Of a DNA stretch of 38,877 bases, positions 23,618-32,600 are shown one piece after another. The notes under the pieces were generated by a model. It saw only the letters and a list, made by a program, of their open reading frames with translations, was not told the DNA's origin and did not search any database. Source of the stretch: a bacterium (GTDB lineage Bacteria > Vulcanimicrobiota > Xenobia > Xenobiales > Xenobiaceae); contig JAUNIO010000025.1 of assembly GCA_030535355.1 (NCBI GenBank), positions 1 to 38,877 on the forward strand, read 5' to 3'. Each line of letters starts with the position of its first letter. The first letter of the stretch is position 1. A program made the position numbers and the translations under genes.

Positions 23618-26062
23618 TTACCAGCAGTTCCACATAGTGCGGTGCAGCGCCGAATAGCCAGGCAGCAGCTGCCTGATATAAGTCTCGTCGTAGTTGAAAT
23701 TAGCTCCTTTGCAATCTTCAACGTTTATGCTGCCCTCGCCAACTCGTATAGAACCGTTGACGGTCAAGTGAAATTGCTTACCCAAATTAGCGGTAAAATT
23801 ATTTTTGGCATAAATAATACCGTTGAAGATTTGGTCACCGTAGCACAAACTGTCAAAAGCATCCACATGGTCTTTCATGTTTTTGGATTTGTTGTTATAG
23901 TTGGGTAAGCGCACCGATTCTGGTATTGGGATGGTATCACCCAAGGCATTTACTGGGCCTTCAATACTTGAATGGCCAGAATTGTTAATATAAATACCGG
24001 AACTATGACAATCAAAATAGTATTTCGCTTTAATATTTCCACACGAATCTCTTAAATAAACTGGGAATCTATAAACTCTCGTAGTTTCGCCTTCAAATTC
24101 AGGATTGCAAGACGACATATAGCCATTACTATCAGCTCTGATACCCAATGCTTCTCTTAGATACTCTTTAAGATCATCTGGGTCTGGATACGTACTCACT
24201 GTATTCTCATGAGCATGCCAGCTAGCATCCAGCATCTCCCAAAGCTCGCGTCCGAACGTCATATTCTCGTTATTAATACCGCTGACATCATTTTCCAATA
24301 AATCTGTAGATATAGGTGTTAAGTCCAGAGATTTTAAGTTTACATTATTGCCATAGATAGCCACACCTGTATCGCCGCTGGTAATAACACTATTCCCTAA
24401 AAGTGTAATATCATTTTCTGTTACAATCGAACCGCTACCAGTAACTGAAGAAGCTATATAAACACTATCTTTAACCGTTAAAATACCATTTTGGCTTTCG
24501 TTGCCATTAGAGTAAGGCTGCATTTTGACGCTAGGGCAATCCTGAAATACTTGGGAAACATTACTGCCTATAGCTAATTCGCCATTACAATAAATGTTAC
24601 CCAACATGGTTATTGTGGGTGTTTTAATGCCAATATCGTCTTTGTCAAAAATGATTTTATCGGCCGGCCCCATAGAGACTAACGATACCGTCTTGCCGCC
24701 ATATTCTACCGTATCTTCGCTGCTGACCTCTCCAGTCACAGCAATTTGATAATTGCTCGCTTTTTTAGGAATCGGACGCCCCTTATTGTCCAACTCATAA
24801 CCATCGGGATAGAAAAGCAAACTATAACGCGGCTGATCTGGATTACCATTAGGAATGCGCTGCCACTGATAAAAGCCTGATTTTAATTGATTGCCGGGTA
24901 TATCCTCTGCCTTGCCAACATCTTTCCACTCAACCTTATCTACTTCAGTTTCAGCCACTTCCCGTGACGTCAAAGGAAAAGCCATTGGCTGATATCTCCC
25001 TTTAGAATTCATAAACACATAAAGCGACAAATCAGGATCATACGAAACTGATTTGTCCGCAGGCAGAACTAATTTGCCGTTAAAAGTATTAAGTTTTTTA
25101 GAACCTAACACAGAGATATTGCCTGTATTGCTGCGCAGGCTGCCTGGAGATGGACAAGTGCCAAAATCATCTGTTACGTTCACATCTGAACTCAAAGAAC
25201 TAGCCTTAACAGTTTTTGTACTCACCAAAAGCTTATCTTGTACCTTTACGCTTATATCACCGTTGGCAAAAGCGGCGTCACCTTGAAGCACCGGAGGAGT
25301 TGAAGAATAACAAGCTTCAATGTAGCGGCGGATCACTTTATCCGAAGTATTGGCTATTTCATTAGCGTTAGCCAAATCACCACAATCTCGCAAGCCAACT
25401 CCCGACAGCCCTTCGACTACTAAATAAACGCGTTTAGGCTGAAGATGAAAGGCAATAGCATCGTCAGTAGTCATTCCGCCTGTTTCAGCGTTATACTCCA
25501 ATTTTTTGGTGATAGCAGCAAGTCCTTTACCATTAGGCTTAGCTCTATAAACAGGGACCTGCACTGAACCTTGCAAATTATTGATGCTAACAAAAGGGAA
25601 ACTTATTTCATATTTGGGATAATAATTATCGCTATTAGGTTGTCCAAAACGGCTGCGCACAACATTATTGTACGTTGCGTCACTATTGTCTTCATAATTA
25701 AACTTAATCCTAAATACAGAGATATTGCCTGAATGGCGGCGTATTAAGCCGACCACACTGCCATTACTTTCACTGACAAACAAACTGTCTTCTTTACCAT
25801 AAGTCTTTTCATCAATGTATTTCCCATTCCAATACTGACTATTGCTGTCTCCACGCCAGCCCGGATTTTTCTGCAGCCGCGTCACCGCATAGTCCAGCCC
25901 CGACTGAGCAGCCATAAACGCCGCCTCGCGTTCATATATAGAAACCGAGTCCCGCAGCCCGATGCCCGAAGTCTGAATAAGGGCGTAAATCATCATAAAC
26001 GCCAAGCAGATAGCCATCATCGACATTATCAGCACCGCACCGCGGTTTTCGCTTGTTCTCAT
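23618..26062 (-). CDS. Large PilX-like pilin paralogue 3, C-terminal MWNCW
   Basis: An 814-aa protein of the same family as the one at 18142. Lead 1-7, Gly8, then a hydrophobic segment (about 9-30) and REAAFMAAQSGLDYAV. Conserved blocks are VVGLIRR, FRIKFNYED, VEGLSGVGLRDC, RRYIEACYS, a strand-rich part with VTGSGSIVTENDITLLGN, IFNGIIYAKNNF, and the ending RTMWNCW. Some DNA blocks in the first 200 bp are near-identical to the broken neighbour (for instance around 25900-25945 against 23330-23370), which fits tandem duplication and conversion. ATG 26062 has GGAGGG upstream. It is the first of the three in transcription order. The role is inferred only: extracellular structural or tip pilin. Confidence 0.75.
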   Translation of the reverse strand: MRTSENRGAVLIMSMMAICLAFMMIYALIQTSGIGLRDSVSIYEREAAFMAAQSGLDYAVTRLQKNPGWRGDSNSQYWNGKYIDEKTYGKEDSLFVSESNGSVVGLIRRHSGNISVFRIKFNYEDNSDATYNNVVRSRFGQPNSDNYYPKYEISFPFVSINNLQGSVQVPVYRAKPNGKGLAAITKKLEYNAETGGMTTDDAIAFHLQPKRVYLVVEGLSGVGLRDCGDLANANEIANTSDKVIRRYIEACYSSTPPVLQGDAAFANGDISVKVQDKLLVSTKTVKASSLSSDVNVTDDFGTCPSPGSLRSNTGNISVLGSKKLNTFNGKLVLPADKSVSYDPDLSLYVFMNSKGRYQPMAFPLTSREVAETEVDKVEWKDVGKAEDIPGNQLKSGFYQWQRIPNGNPDQPRYSLLFYPDGYELDNKGRPIPKKASNYQIAVTGEVSSEDTVEYGGKTVSLVSMGPADKIIFDKDDIGIKTPTITMLGNIYCNGELAIGSNVSQVFQDCPSVKMQPYSNGNESQNGILTVKDSVYIASSVTGSGSIVTENDITLLGNSVITSGDTGVAIYGNNVNLKSLDLTPISTDLLENDVSGINNENMTFGRELWEMLDASWHAHENTVSTYPDPDDLKEYLREALGIRADSNGYMSSCNPEFEGETTRVYRFPVYLRDSCGNIKAKYYFDCHSSGIYINNSGHSSIEGPVNALGDTIPIPESVRLPNYNNKSKNMKDHVDAFDSLCYGDQIFNGIIYAKNNFTANLGKQFHLTVNGSIRVGEGSINVEDCKGANFNYDETYIRQLLPGYSALHRTMWNCW

Positions 26063-26199
26063 ACGCCCTCCACAAAAAAATAAACTACTTAACTAATGTA
26101 TATTATATAAACAAAACCGCTTAAAAACTACCTAGCCTAAGCAGATTTTAGAACATATTAATTTTAGAAAGAGACAAGCGAAACACCTAAAAAAAAGTA

Positions 26200-26232
26200 C
26201 GGCTGCTGGCACCGCATAAGTGCCAGCAGCCG
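26200..26232 (-). terminator. Rho-independent terminator of the glgC-glgD transcript
   Basis: A perfect 13-bp stem CGGCTGCTGGCAC / GTGCCAGCAGCCG with a 7-nt loop; on the minus strand it is followed by TACTTTTTTTT. It serves the genes ending at 26388. The rest of the 26063-26387 gap holds only a mini-MITE. Confidence 0.85.
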
Positions 26233-26288
26233 CATACCAGCTGCAACAGCTAAAATTGCATATCAAAATATACATTTAGCCAATACAC

Positions 26289-26345
26289 AATGCCATTTAG
26301 TAAAGGCTTGCTTATATTGGACCTGATCGCTAACTAAATGATATT
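26289..26345. mobile_element. Mini-copy of the MITE-like element (57 bp)
   Basis: Left end AATGCCATTTAGTAA (26289-26303) and right end TAACTAAATGATATT (26331-26345), preceded by CTGATCGC as in the full copies. The internal ~165 bp are missing. It lies between the glgD-like stop and its terminator. Confidence 0.7.
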
Positions 26346-26387
26346 AAAACATCATCCACTGAAACTGCTAAGCGAATAATCCGCTGT

Positions 26388-27650
26388 TTAAGCCTCGTAC
26401 ACTCCCAAAGCCGTACCGCTAGCCACCACTCCGTTGTCGGAATCGCTTTCCGTTACCTGCGTGCGGTTATGAATGAGCACGTTGCGCCCCACCGTCAAAT
26501 GCGGCGCAATATTGCACTCCATACCCACCACGGTCAGCCCCGTATTCAGCAGCGTAGGCTGCTCGGCATTCGGAGCGCCTTCCTCGCCACAGCCCAAGCA
26601 AGTGCCTTCCCCGATGACCGTGCTGTGGTCCACGATCACCCGATCTAGCACACAGCCCGCACCCACGCGCACATTGCCCAGCAAAATACTATCGCGCACT
26701 ACCGCCCCAGGAGCCACATAAACACCTGGCGAGAGCACACTGTGAGCGACCACACCTTCGACCTGGCAGCCGTTGGAAAGGATATTGTCACCTACCTGCG
26801 CCTCAGCCCCTATGCGCACCGGCGCCCGATCAAAGGAACGGGTGTGCACCACCCAATTGGGATCGTATAAGTCTAAAGCCGGATCTTCAGAGAGCAGGCC
26901 CATATTGCATTCCCAATACGACTGAATGTCTCCCACGTCTTCCCAATAGCCGGGGAACGTGTAGCCCATGACTTTATAATTGTTCTTTACCGCAAAAGGC
27001 AGCACATCACGGCCGAAATCGAGGAAATTATTTTCTTCCAGCAGCTTAACCAGCACCTCTTTGCGAAAAACGTACACCCCCATGCTGGCCAAATTTCCCC
27101 TCGCCCGACGGGATTTTTCCTCAAAACTGTAGATACGGTCATCATTGCCCATATTGACAATGCCGAAACGATAGGTCTGATGCTGATTGACCCGGCGCAC
27201 CGCCAAAGTAATATCGGCGCCGCTGCGCTCGTGCTGGCGCAGCAGAGCGCGGTAATCCATTAAATAGATATGATCGCCGGACAGAATGAGCACATCGGAT
27301 TCGCTCTGTTCCTTGACGAAGTCCAGATTGCGGCGCACCGCATCAGCCGTTCCCCGCTGCCAGTCACCGTGGGGACCGCCCTTATAAGGGTGCAGAATGC
27401 GCACACCGCCGCTGTTTAAGTCCAAGTCCCAAGGCGTTCCCGTGCCGATATGGCTCATCAGAGACTGCGGACGATACTGAGTCAGGACCGCTACATTATA
27501 AATATCGGAATTGACACAATTGGACAACGGAAAATCGATTAGACGGAATTTACCCGCAAATGTCACAGCGGCGTCAGCGCGCACTTCGGTCAGCACGCTG
27601 AGACTAGGACTGCCGCCTCCGGCCATAATCATTGCAAATGCTTTAGCCAT
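26388..27650 (-). CDS. GlgD-like ADP-glucose pyrophosphorylase paralogue, degenerate active site
   Basis: A 420-aa nucleotidyltransferase-plus-beta-helix protein of the glucose-1-phosphate adenylyltransferase family. Compared with the catalytic neighbour it has lost key residues: [10 protein letters not shown] (11-20) replaces [10 protein letters not shown], so the phosphate-binding Arg is gone, and RADAAVTF replaces RAKPAVPF, so the Lys is gone. [16 protein letters not shown] and EEKS...NLASMG remain. It is therefore probably a regulatory subunit, as GlgD is for GlgC in some Firmicutes. The C-terminal left-handed beta-helix (about 285-370) is intact. ATG 27650 is chosen because GAGGAG lies 9-10 nt upstream; the longer TTG start has none. 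The gap from glgC is 40 bp, so they are co-transcribed. Confidence 0.8.
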   Translation of the reverse strand: MAKAFAMIMAGGGSPSLSVLTEVRADAAVTFAGKFRLIDFPLSNCVNSDIYNVAVLTQYRPQSLMSHIGTGTPWDLDLNSGGVRILHPYKGGPHGDWQRGTADAVRRNLDFVKEQSESDVLILSGDHIYLMDYRALLRQHERSGADITLAVRRVNQHQTYRFGIVNMGNDDRIYSFEEKSRRARGNLASMGVYVFRKEVLVKLLEENNFLDFGRDVLPFAVKNNYKVMGYTFPGYWEDVGDIQSYWECNMGLLSEDPALDLYDPNWVVHTRSFDRAPVRIGAEAQVGDNILSNGCQVEGVVAHSVLSPGVYVAPGAVVRDSILLGNVRVGAGCVLDRVIVDHSTVIGEGTCLGCGEEGAPNAEQPTLLNTGLTVVGMECNIAPHLTVGRNVLIHNRTQVTESDSDNGVVASGTALGVYEA

Positions 27651-27690
27651 TATATAGAAGCTCCTCAACTGACATAACTGTTAAAATGGG

Positions 27691-28941
27691 TTAGATAGTC
27701 TTGCCGTCAGCGACCACGCAGTCTTCCGGATAATCGCTTTCGCTGCGATCCATCCCTATCAGCACATTGCGGCCAATCTTAGCCCGCTCCGGTATAATAG
27801 CGCCTTTGCCGATCACTGTAATGCCGGCGAATAATTTGTCTGGGGCTTTTTCGTTGACTATACTGCAGTCTCCCATTCCAACCACCGCTCCCGCGCCAAT
27901 CATAGCCCGCTTATCGACAACCAACTTGTCCAAATAAGCGCCGGGGCCAATCCAGGTATCATTCATAATCACGCAGTCTTTTACCACAGCGCCGGGGCTG
28001 ACATAAACACCAGGACTCAGCACGCTATGAATTACCGTACCCCTCACGATACAGCCATTGGAGATCATGCTGTTGATCACTTTGGCCTGAGGGCCGACCT
28101 TAACCGCCGGACGCTCTTCAGAAAGAGTCATAATGGGGAAATTGTTGCTGTATAGATCCAAACCCGGATCGTCACAGAGCAAAGCTAAATTGGTAGCCCA
28201 ATAAGAATCGATAGTCCCGACATCAACCCAATAGCCTTCATAACGATAAGCATAAACCTTATCGCCCCCGTTAACCATGTCGGGAATGATATGTTTGCCA
28301 AAGTCAGTTTTTTCCCCGGGAGCTGCGCTTATACGTCTTTCCAAAATATCAGCGTTGAATACGTAAATACCCATGCTGGCCAGATTACCCTTATCGCGCT
28401 CCTTGGGCTTTTCCGTAAATTCGGTCACCCGGTAATCAGCATCAATGGACATAATGCCAAAGCGATGGGTTTCTTCCAAGGGCACGGGCATAACAGCCAC
28501 AGTCAGATCAGCCCCTTTTTCAATGTGAGCCTGTATCATCGCCTGATAATCCATTTTATATATATGGTCGCCAGACAAAATGATAACCAAATCAGCATTA
28601 TTATTTTTTATAAAGCTGAGATTCTGATAAATGGCGTCGGCAGTGCCCGCATACCAATGCTGGCCCCCGCGCTCCTGGAAAGGCGGCAGCACGCGGATAC
28701 CGCCGCGGCTGCGATCTAAATTCCACGGTTTACCGATGCCGATATGATCAGCCAAACTGTGAGGTCGGTACTGCGTCAGCACGCCCACGGTGTAAACGCC
28801 GCTGTTGACGCAGTTAGATATGGTAAAGTCGATAATTCTAAATTTACCGGCAAAAGGAACGGCAGGCTTAGCTCTTTGTTCGGATAGGACGGTCAGCCGC
28901 GATCCCTCCCCACCCGCTAATAGCATGGCAACAGTCTTCAT
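27691..28941 (-). CDS. glgC: Glucose-1-phosphate adenylyltransferase
   Basis: Makes ADP-glucose from ATP and glucose-1-phosphate, the committed step of glycogen synthesis. The 416-aa protein has the intact N-terminal signature [21 protein letters not shown], with Arg15 and Lys25, then the [36 protein letters not shown] and EGYWVDVGT motifs, and a C-terminal left-handed beta-helix. ATG 28941 starts right at [11 protein letters not shown]; the in-frame TTG at 28989 would add 16 unusual residues. The ribosome binding site is only AAAGAG. The glgD-like paralogue follows after 40 bp. A lipoprotein gene lies 53 bp upstream on the same strand and may share the promoter. No glycogen synthase or branching enzyme is in the window. 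Confidence 0.93.
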   Translation of the reverse strand: MKTVAMLLAGGEGSRLTVLSEQRAKPAVPFAGKFRIIDFTISNCVNSGVYTVGVLTQYRPHSLADHIGIGKPWNLDRSRGGIRVLPPFQERGGQHWYAGTADAIYQNLSFIKNNNADLVIILSGDHIYKMDYQAMIQAHIEKGADLTVAVMPVPLEETHRFGIMSIDADYRVTEFTEKPKERDKGNLASMGIYVFNADILERRISAAPGEKTDFGKHIIPDMVNGGDKVYAYRYEGYWVDVGTIDSYWATNLALLCDDPGLDLYSNNFPIMTLSEERPAVKVGPQAKVINSMISNGCIVRGTVIHSVLSPGVYVSPGAVVKDCVIMNDTWIGPGAYLDKLVVDKRAMIGAGAVVGMGDCSIVNEKAPDKLFAGITVIGKGAIIPERAKIGRNVLIGMDRSESDYPEDCVVADGKTI

Positions 28942-28994
28942 ACTCTTTATTTTGTAGAAAAACAAACAAAAGCCTGCCGAAATTTTCAAGATGT

Positions 28995-29579
28995 TTAATG
29001 TAGCCTATCGGGGTAATTGCTGACGTCCAGCCTAGCCTGGACAGGTGTCGATGAACCGGGCACCGTTTGATATGACACAATTAAAGTCATTATTTCCGGA
29101 TGCGCGTTTTTATAGATAAGGGAACGGCTGTCTGAGCCTATCTCGATATATTTAGAAAAATCTTCGCTATTAGCCCAGCCTACACTGGTATGGCGGTCAT
29201 TGGGCAATTCCACATAACGTCCCTTAGAATCGCGCCCGATTACAACGAATATAAACGGCGAATTAGCCGCCTTAATTGCCAGCTCCTTAATGGGCTGAGC
29301 TTCACTGCCCAAATCGTTGAGCAGACGGTTATCCTCAGTTATCTGCACACCTTCCTCATAAATGGCGACAGATTCTATAAAAACAGCATTTTCGCTGAAA
29401 TCTATGGCTTCATCAGCCGCTCCGCCACCGCAAATGGGGGCCGCTGCCCCTTTTTCCGGCACAGATACAGTCTGCTGAGCGGAACTCTCGCGCTGCTGAC
29501 AAGATGCTAAGAAGCAGCAAAAAAACGACATAGTCAGCACAAAAAACACTTTACTCATAAGAACCGAACGCATTTTCAT
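28995..29579 (-). CDS. Lipoprotein with one Ig-like-repeat domain
   Basis: A 194-aa protein counted from ATG 29579, chosen because GGAAGG lies 5 nt upstream. It has a basic start, a hydrophobic stretch and the lipobox LASC, with Cys27 as the lipid-anchored residue. A Gln/Ser/Ala-rich linker follows. One domain of about 110 residues covers the rest. Its motif, in order, is [38 protein letters not shown] and PVQARLDV. The next lipoprotein (29732-30613) carries two copies of the same domain. The layout recalls bacterial Ig-like (Big) domains, but the match is weak, and I do not recognise the family. It lies at the head of the glgC-glgD genes, with a terminator before it. Confidence 0.7.
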   Translation of the reverse strand: MKMRSVLMSKVFFVLTMSFFCCFLASCQQRESSAQQTVSVPEKGAAAPICGGGAADEAIDFSENAVFIESVAIYEEGVQITEDNRLLNDLGSEAQPIKELAIKAANSPFIFVVIGRDSKGRYVELPNDRHTSVGWANSEDFSKYIEIGSDSRSLIYKNAHPEIMTLIVSYQTVPGSSTPVQARLDVSNYPDRLH

Positions 29580-29632
29580 AATATCCTTCCATATCTCCAA
29601 GCCAAAGCCGCAGAGGTACACTCACTGTCTCC

Positions 29633-29655
29633 TTAGTTAAGGCTCAATGACACTG
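29633..29655. repeat. Left-end relic of the MITE-like repeat
   Basis: TTAGTTAAGGCTCAATGACA and the next three bases match the start of the full copy at 38652-38674 except for one base. No right end is seen near it, so it is a truncated relic. It lies between two lipoprotein genes. Confidence 0.5.
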
Positions 29656-29663
29656 AAAAGCAA

Positions 29664-29702
29664 AAGAATCGGCGATAATGCCTTAAGCACCGCGCCGATT
29701 CT
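29664..29702 (-). terminator. Rho-independent terminator of the second lipoprotein
   Basis: On the minus strand AGAATCGGCG pairs with CGCCGATTCT, followed by TTTTGCTTTT. It lies 30 bp after the stop of the gene at 29732 and separates it from the next lipoprotein gene. Confidence 0.8.
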
Positions 29703-29731
29703 AATTATAGCTCAAAACGGATAAAAAAGAA

Positions 29732-30613
29732 TTATTCGTCCCAGGTAAAGACTTTTAAAGTATTCGTCGCTGTCGGCTCCGCAGAATCGATGTCGCGGCG
29801 GTACTCGACCACTAAGGGCATAGCTGTGCTGTTCTCTTTCACATAGTACAGAGAACGGTTATCGTTGCCGATTACCACATATTGCTCATAGTCGGCGTCA
29901 TTCTCCCAATAAACATCCACATGCTCAGTATTGGTTAAAATTCCTCTGTTATTGGCAAATACCGCGACAGCCACAAATTTGGCCGGTGATGCGCTCTTAT
30001 AAAGATTAAACTCTGTAATCGGCTCCAGCTCATACCCGTCTTCATCGACTACTACATTAGGATCATCTATGGCTATAGACGCTCCCTCAGGATAGAATTC
30101 TATAGCCTTAACCTGTTCAGAACCATCATTAGTGGTCACATCCAGAAAAGCCCGCACGGGGGTACCACCAGCTACAGCCTGATAAGAAGCCACCAAAGTC
30201 ATAACGCTGCTGGTAGAAGACACATATTCCAAAGAGCGTTTATCGCTGCCCAGTTTGACGTATTTGCTGTAATCAGCGCCGTTTTCCCAATCAATGGTAA
30301 AATACGGAGAGTTTCCGACTACATGGTACTTATTATCAGCATCCAGCGCTATCAGCGCAAATTTAACAGGGGATTCCTTTTTATTAACTTCTACAGCATA
30401 TATAGGGTTAACTTCAATAGTCCGCGTCGAATCCATGACCACGTTATCTACAATCACCGATCCATAAGGATAAAAATCCAAAGAACGCAAAACGACAGGA
30501 CTGTCATTATGATGATGACTACTGCCACAGCCATTTACCGCTACGCTGACACTTAAAGCCAGCGCTGCTACAAGCACCAAAGCTATAGCCCGAAAAGAAC
30601 CGTTCATTTTCAT
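29732..30613 (-). CDS. Lipoprotein with two Ig-like-repeat domains
   Basis: A 293-aa protein with a hydrophobic signal (about 8-26) and a lipobox-like VNGC, with Cys29 as lipid anchor (Asn at -2 is unusual). A His-rich spot GSSHHH follows. Two related domains fill the rest, residues about 43-160 and 168-290. Each starts with a FYP-YG/EG strand, then a SPVKF- or SPAKF-ALIA strand, then W-N-ADY-KYV-G-D-RSL-YV, and ends with a strand like TLVASY or PLVVEY. The same domain occurs once in the neighbour at 28995. The family is not recognised; an Ig-like fold is inferred. ATG 30613 has GGAGG close upstream. The Nudix gene ends 22 bp before it, so the two are likely co-transcribed. Confidence 0.7.
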   Translation of the reverse strand: MKMNGSFRAIALVLVAALALSVSVAVNGCGSSHHHNDSPVVLRSLDFYPYGSVIVDNVVMDSTRTIEVNPIYAVEVNKKESPVKFALIALDADNKYHVVGNSPYFTIDWENGADYSKYVKLGSDKRSLEYVSSTSSVMTLVASYQAVAGGTPVRAFLDVTTNDGSEQVKAIEFYPEGASIAIDDPNVVVDEDGYELEPITEFNLYKSASPAKFVAVAVFANNRGILTNTEHVDVYWENDADYEQYVVIGNDNRSLYYVKENSTAMPLVVEYRRDIDSAEPTATNTLKVFTWDE

Positions 30614-30635
30614 ACAGCCTCCACAAAAAAGATTA

Positions 30636-31076
30636 TTATTCGCTCCACAGCGGTCCCAAATGTTTGGCCCTAGGCTGATCTTCCTTAAATAGCCTGACCA
30701 AATGCTCCGCTAGAGGAGGGTGCAATACCATATTGGGCAACTCGTCAATATCGACATAGCGCACGCTTTTTAAACGCTCTTCCTGCCCAACATGCAATTC
30801 TCCGCCCACAATTTCCGACCAAAACACCATATGCAGCACATGTCTCTGGCCCCGAGGATCGATAGTCTCCGAAGTAAAAGCCAAATCGCCAACTTTCACC
30901 TGCAGATTGGTTTCCTCCAGCATTTCACGCTCCAGTGCGCCAGCCACTGTTTCGCCAAATTCGACACCGCCTCCAGGCAGCAGCCAATAACGGCGTTCAT
31001 TCTTGCCATGCTCAATCATGAGCACACTGTTGCCGCGGCGGATTAATGCGGCAGCTCTAATGCGAATTACACCCAT
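30636..31076 (-). CDS. Nudix hydrolase
   Basis: A 146-aa Nudix protein that hydrolyses nucleoside-diphosphate derivatives; the substrate is not predictable. The Nudix box is GGVEFGE, seven residues, then REMLEETNL, which fits GX5EX7REUXEEXGU except that Asn replaces the late Gly. This substitution is tolerated in some members. It is short, with one domain. I chose ATG 31076 (MGVIRIRAAALI), the usual start of the fold, with GGGAAA upstream. An in-frame ATG at 31124 would add 16 residues without a good site. It is followed by the two-domain lipoprotein gene after 22 bp. The rplL terminator lies upstream, so it has its own promoter. Confidence 0.85.
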   Translation of the reverse strand: MGVIRIRAAALIRRGNSVLMIEHGKNERRYWLLPGGGVEFGETVAGALEREMLEETNLQVKVGDLAFTSETIDPRGQRHVLHMVFWSEIVGGELHVGQEERLKSVRYVDIDELPNMVLHPPLAEHLVRLFKEDQPRAKHLGPLWSE

Positions 31077-31217
31077 TGCACTATTTCCCAACCCTGCGCT
31101 CGCCTGCCTAGGGCATCGCAGCATTTAGCCTATTTCATACGCGATTAGCTGCTATAAAACAAAGCGCCCAATCCGTCAAGCGAAACATTGTATTGATCAT
31201 GTAATTATGTAGGTATT

Positions 31218-31251
31218 AAAAAAGGGAGCAGTAACAACCGCTTCCCTTTTT
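31218..31251 (-). terminator. Rho-independent terminator of the rplJ-rplL operon
   Basis: AAAGGGA(A)GCGGT and ACTGC TCCCTTT form a stem around a short TTGTT loop; on the minus strand a run of T follows. It lies 27 bp after rplL. So rpoB, which follows rplL in most bacteria, is not in this transcript. Confidence 0.85.
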
Positions 31252-31278
31252 CTGCTTACTCTAAGTCGCTGAGAGCTA

Positions 31279-31647
31279 TTACTTCAAAGTGACGGTAGCG
31301 CCAGCTTCTTCCAGCTTCGCCTTCATAGCTTCGGCATCAGCCTTAGACATACCCTCTTTGACAATAGCAGGAGCACCATCGACGAGCTCTTTGGCTTCCT
31401 TAAGACCTAAAGAAGTAACTTCGCGGATAGCTTTAATGACTTTGATCTTCTCAGCGCCGAAGCTGGTGAGCTCGACATCGAACGAAGTCTTCTCTTCAGC
31501 GGCGGGGGCAGCACCGGCAGCAGGAGCGGCCATAGCCATAGGAGCGGCGGCGGAAACGCCCAGCTTCTCTTCCAGCTCTTTCACGAGCTCGGCGGTCTCC
31601 AGAAGGGTCATGTTGCAAATAGCTTCAACGATAGCGTTCTTATCCAT
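31279..31647 (-). CDS. rplL: Ribosomal protein bL12 (L7/L12)
   Basis: The dimeric stalk protein of the 50S subunit, which recruits translation GTPases. Length 122 aa is normal. The N-terminal dimerisation helices ([30 protein letters not shown]) are followed by an Ala/Pro hinge (about 31-52) and the C-terminal globular domain with [24 protein letters not shown] and GATVTLK. The gene is 77 bp behind rplJ. ATG 31647 has GGAGG upstream. A strong terminator ends the operon, so it is separate from rpoB. Confidence 0.97.
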   Translation of the reverse strand: MDKNAIVEAICNMTLLETAELVKELEEKLGVSAAAPMAMAAPAAGAAPAAEEKTSFDVELTSFGAEKIKVIKAIREVTSLGLKEAKELVDGAPAIVKEGMSKADAEAMKAKLEEAGATVTLK

Positions 31648-31724
31648 TAGAATATTCCTCCAAGCAAAATCTTCTTTGCTTTAATACTTTACTGTGCAAA
31701 AGCACCGTCCATAAGGCGCTGATA

Positions 31725-32261
31725 TTAAGCCTCTTGGCCCTCTTCTTCGCGCTTTTTGTTCCAAGCGTCGAGTACTGTGACCAACTGCTGGGCGGGAGCA
31801 TTCATGAGGCCCAGCAACTGCTGACGCAAACCATCCAGGTTCGGCAGAGTGGCGAGATACTTGAGCTCTTCTAACTCTACTAAGCGGCCATCCATAACGG
31901 CTGCTTTAGCGATAGGCAGATTATCAGGCTTCTGAGTTTTCGCAAACTCCAAAACTACTTTAGGAGCGCTGACAGGATCCCCATAACCAAAAGCTACACC
32001 CGTAGGCCCTTCGAGATACTTATCCGCATCCTCAACGCCCTTCTCATGCAGAGCTTTGCGGATCAGAGTATTTTTAGCAACCAAATACTCTGAATTCTGC
32101 TCGCGCAGTTTACCTCTAAGTTCGCTGACTGCCTTTACGGTCAGACCTTTGCCCTCACCGCGATAGTCGGTGATGACCATGATCTGAGCTTTATCCAAAC
32201 GTTCGCGAACAGCGGCTAAAGAAGCTTCACGGCGTCCACGATTATGTTCTGCAGTATTCAT
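31725..32261 (-). CDS. rplJ: Ribosomal protein uL10
   Basis: The stalk base protein of the 50S subunit that binds 23S rRNA and bL12 dimers. The 178-aa length is normal. The N-terminal segment (EASLAAVRERLDKAQIMVITDYRGE) and LIRKAL, GPTGVAFGYGDPVSAPKV are typical, as is the C-terminal helix (VLDAWNKKREEEG) that carries bL12. A 247-nt leader precedes it; in many bacteria such a leader is bound by uL10-bL12 and represses the operon. Here rplK and rplA are not upstream: the gene before it is a divergent 6S RNA. Confidence 0.97.
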   Translation of the reverse strand: MNTAEHNRGRREASLAAVRERLDKAQIMVITDYRGEGKGLTVKAVSELRGKLREQNSEYLVAKNTLIRKALHEKGVEDADKYLEGPTGVAFGYGDPVSAPKVVLEFAKTQKPDNLPIAKAAVMDGRLVELEELKYLATLPNLDGLRQQLLGLMNAPAQQLVTVLDAWNKKREEEGQEA

Positions 32262-32508
32262 TATTCCGTTTTCTCCCTTCCTCTCCCGACCTCGAGGTCG
32301 AGATCGATTGGGGCTAGTAAATTATTGCGGCTTTCCACAAAAATACGCCTTCGAACGATTGTTCCGAAGACGCAGAGCTAGACGAAAACTTTATGGCTAG
32401 CGCTAATCCATGTGCAAGACAACGCTAACTTGGAAGATATTCCTATTTTCGCCTCGGCAGGTCTCTCGGGTGAGATAATTAAGCTCTAAGCGCCTGCTGT
32501 CTCTGGCC
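32262..32508 (-). promoter_or_regulatory. rplJ leader, candidate L10 autoregulatory RNA
   Basis: A leader of about 247 nt between the promoter and rplJ. It holds the 14-bp palindrome CGACCTCGAGGTCG (32287-32300) and a hairpin CGCCTTCGAA / TTCCGAAGACG (32346-32372). The position and length fit the L10 leader, which the uL10-bL12 complex binds. I could not confirm the conserved loop sequences by eye. Confidence 0.45.
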
Positions 32509-32515
32509 GACCGAT

Positions 32516-32544
32516 ATATTATCACAAATTAGACGTTAAGTCAA
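32516..32544 (-). promoter_or_regulatory. Promoter of the rplJ-rplL operon
   Basis: Minus strand: -35 TTGACT (32539-32544), 17-bp spacer, -10 TAATAT (32516-32521). Transcription starts near 32508 and runs away from 6S RNA. Confidence 0.85.
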
Positions 32545-32600
32545 TACAAAATAAAGGCATACGCAGGCAGATTGTCGGGAGCAGACTGATTATCAACATC

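Noticed and set aside
28942-28989. Longer glgC start (TTG 28989), and likewise TTG 27668 for glgD
   Set aside because: The extra residues are not family-like; the internal ATG codons start exactly at the nucleotidyltransferase fold, and for glgD a GAGGAG site is placed for the ATG.
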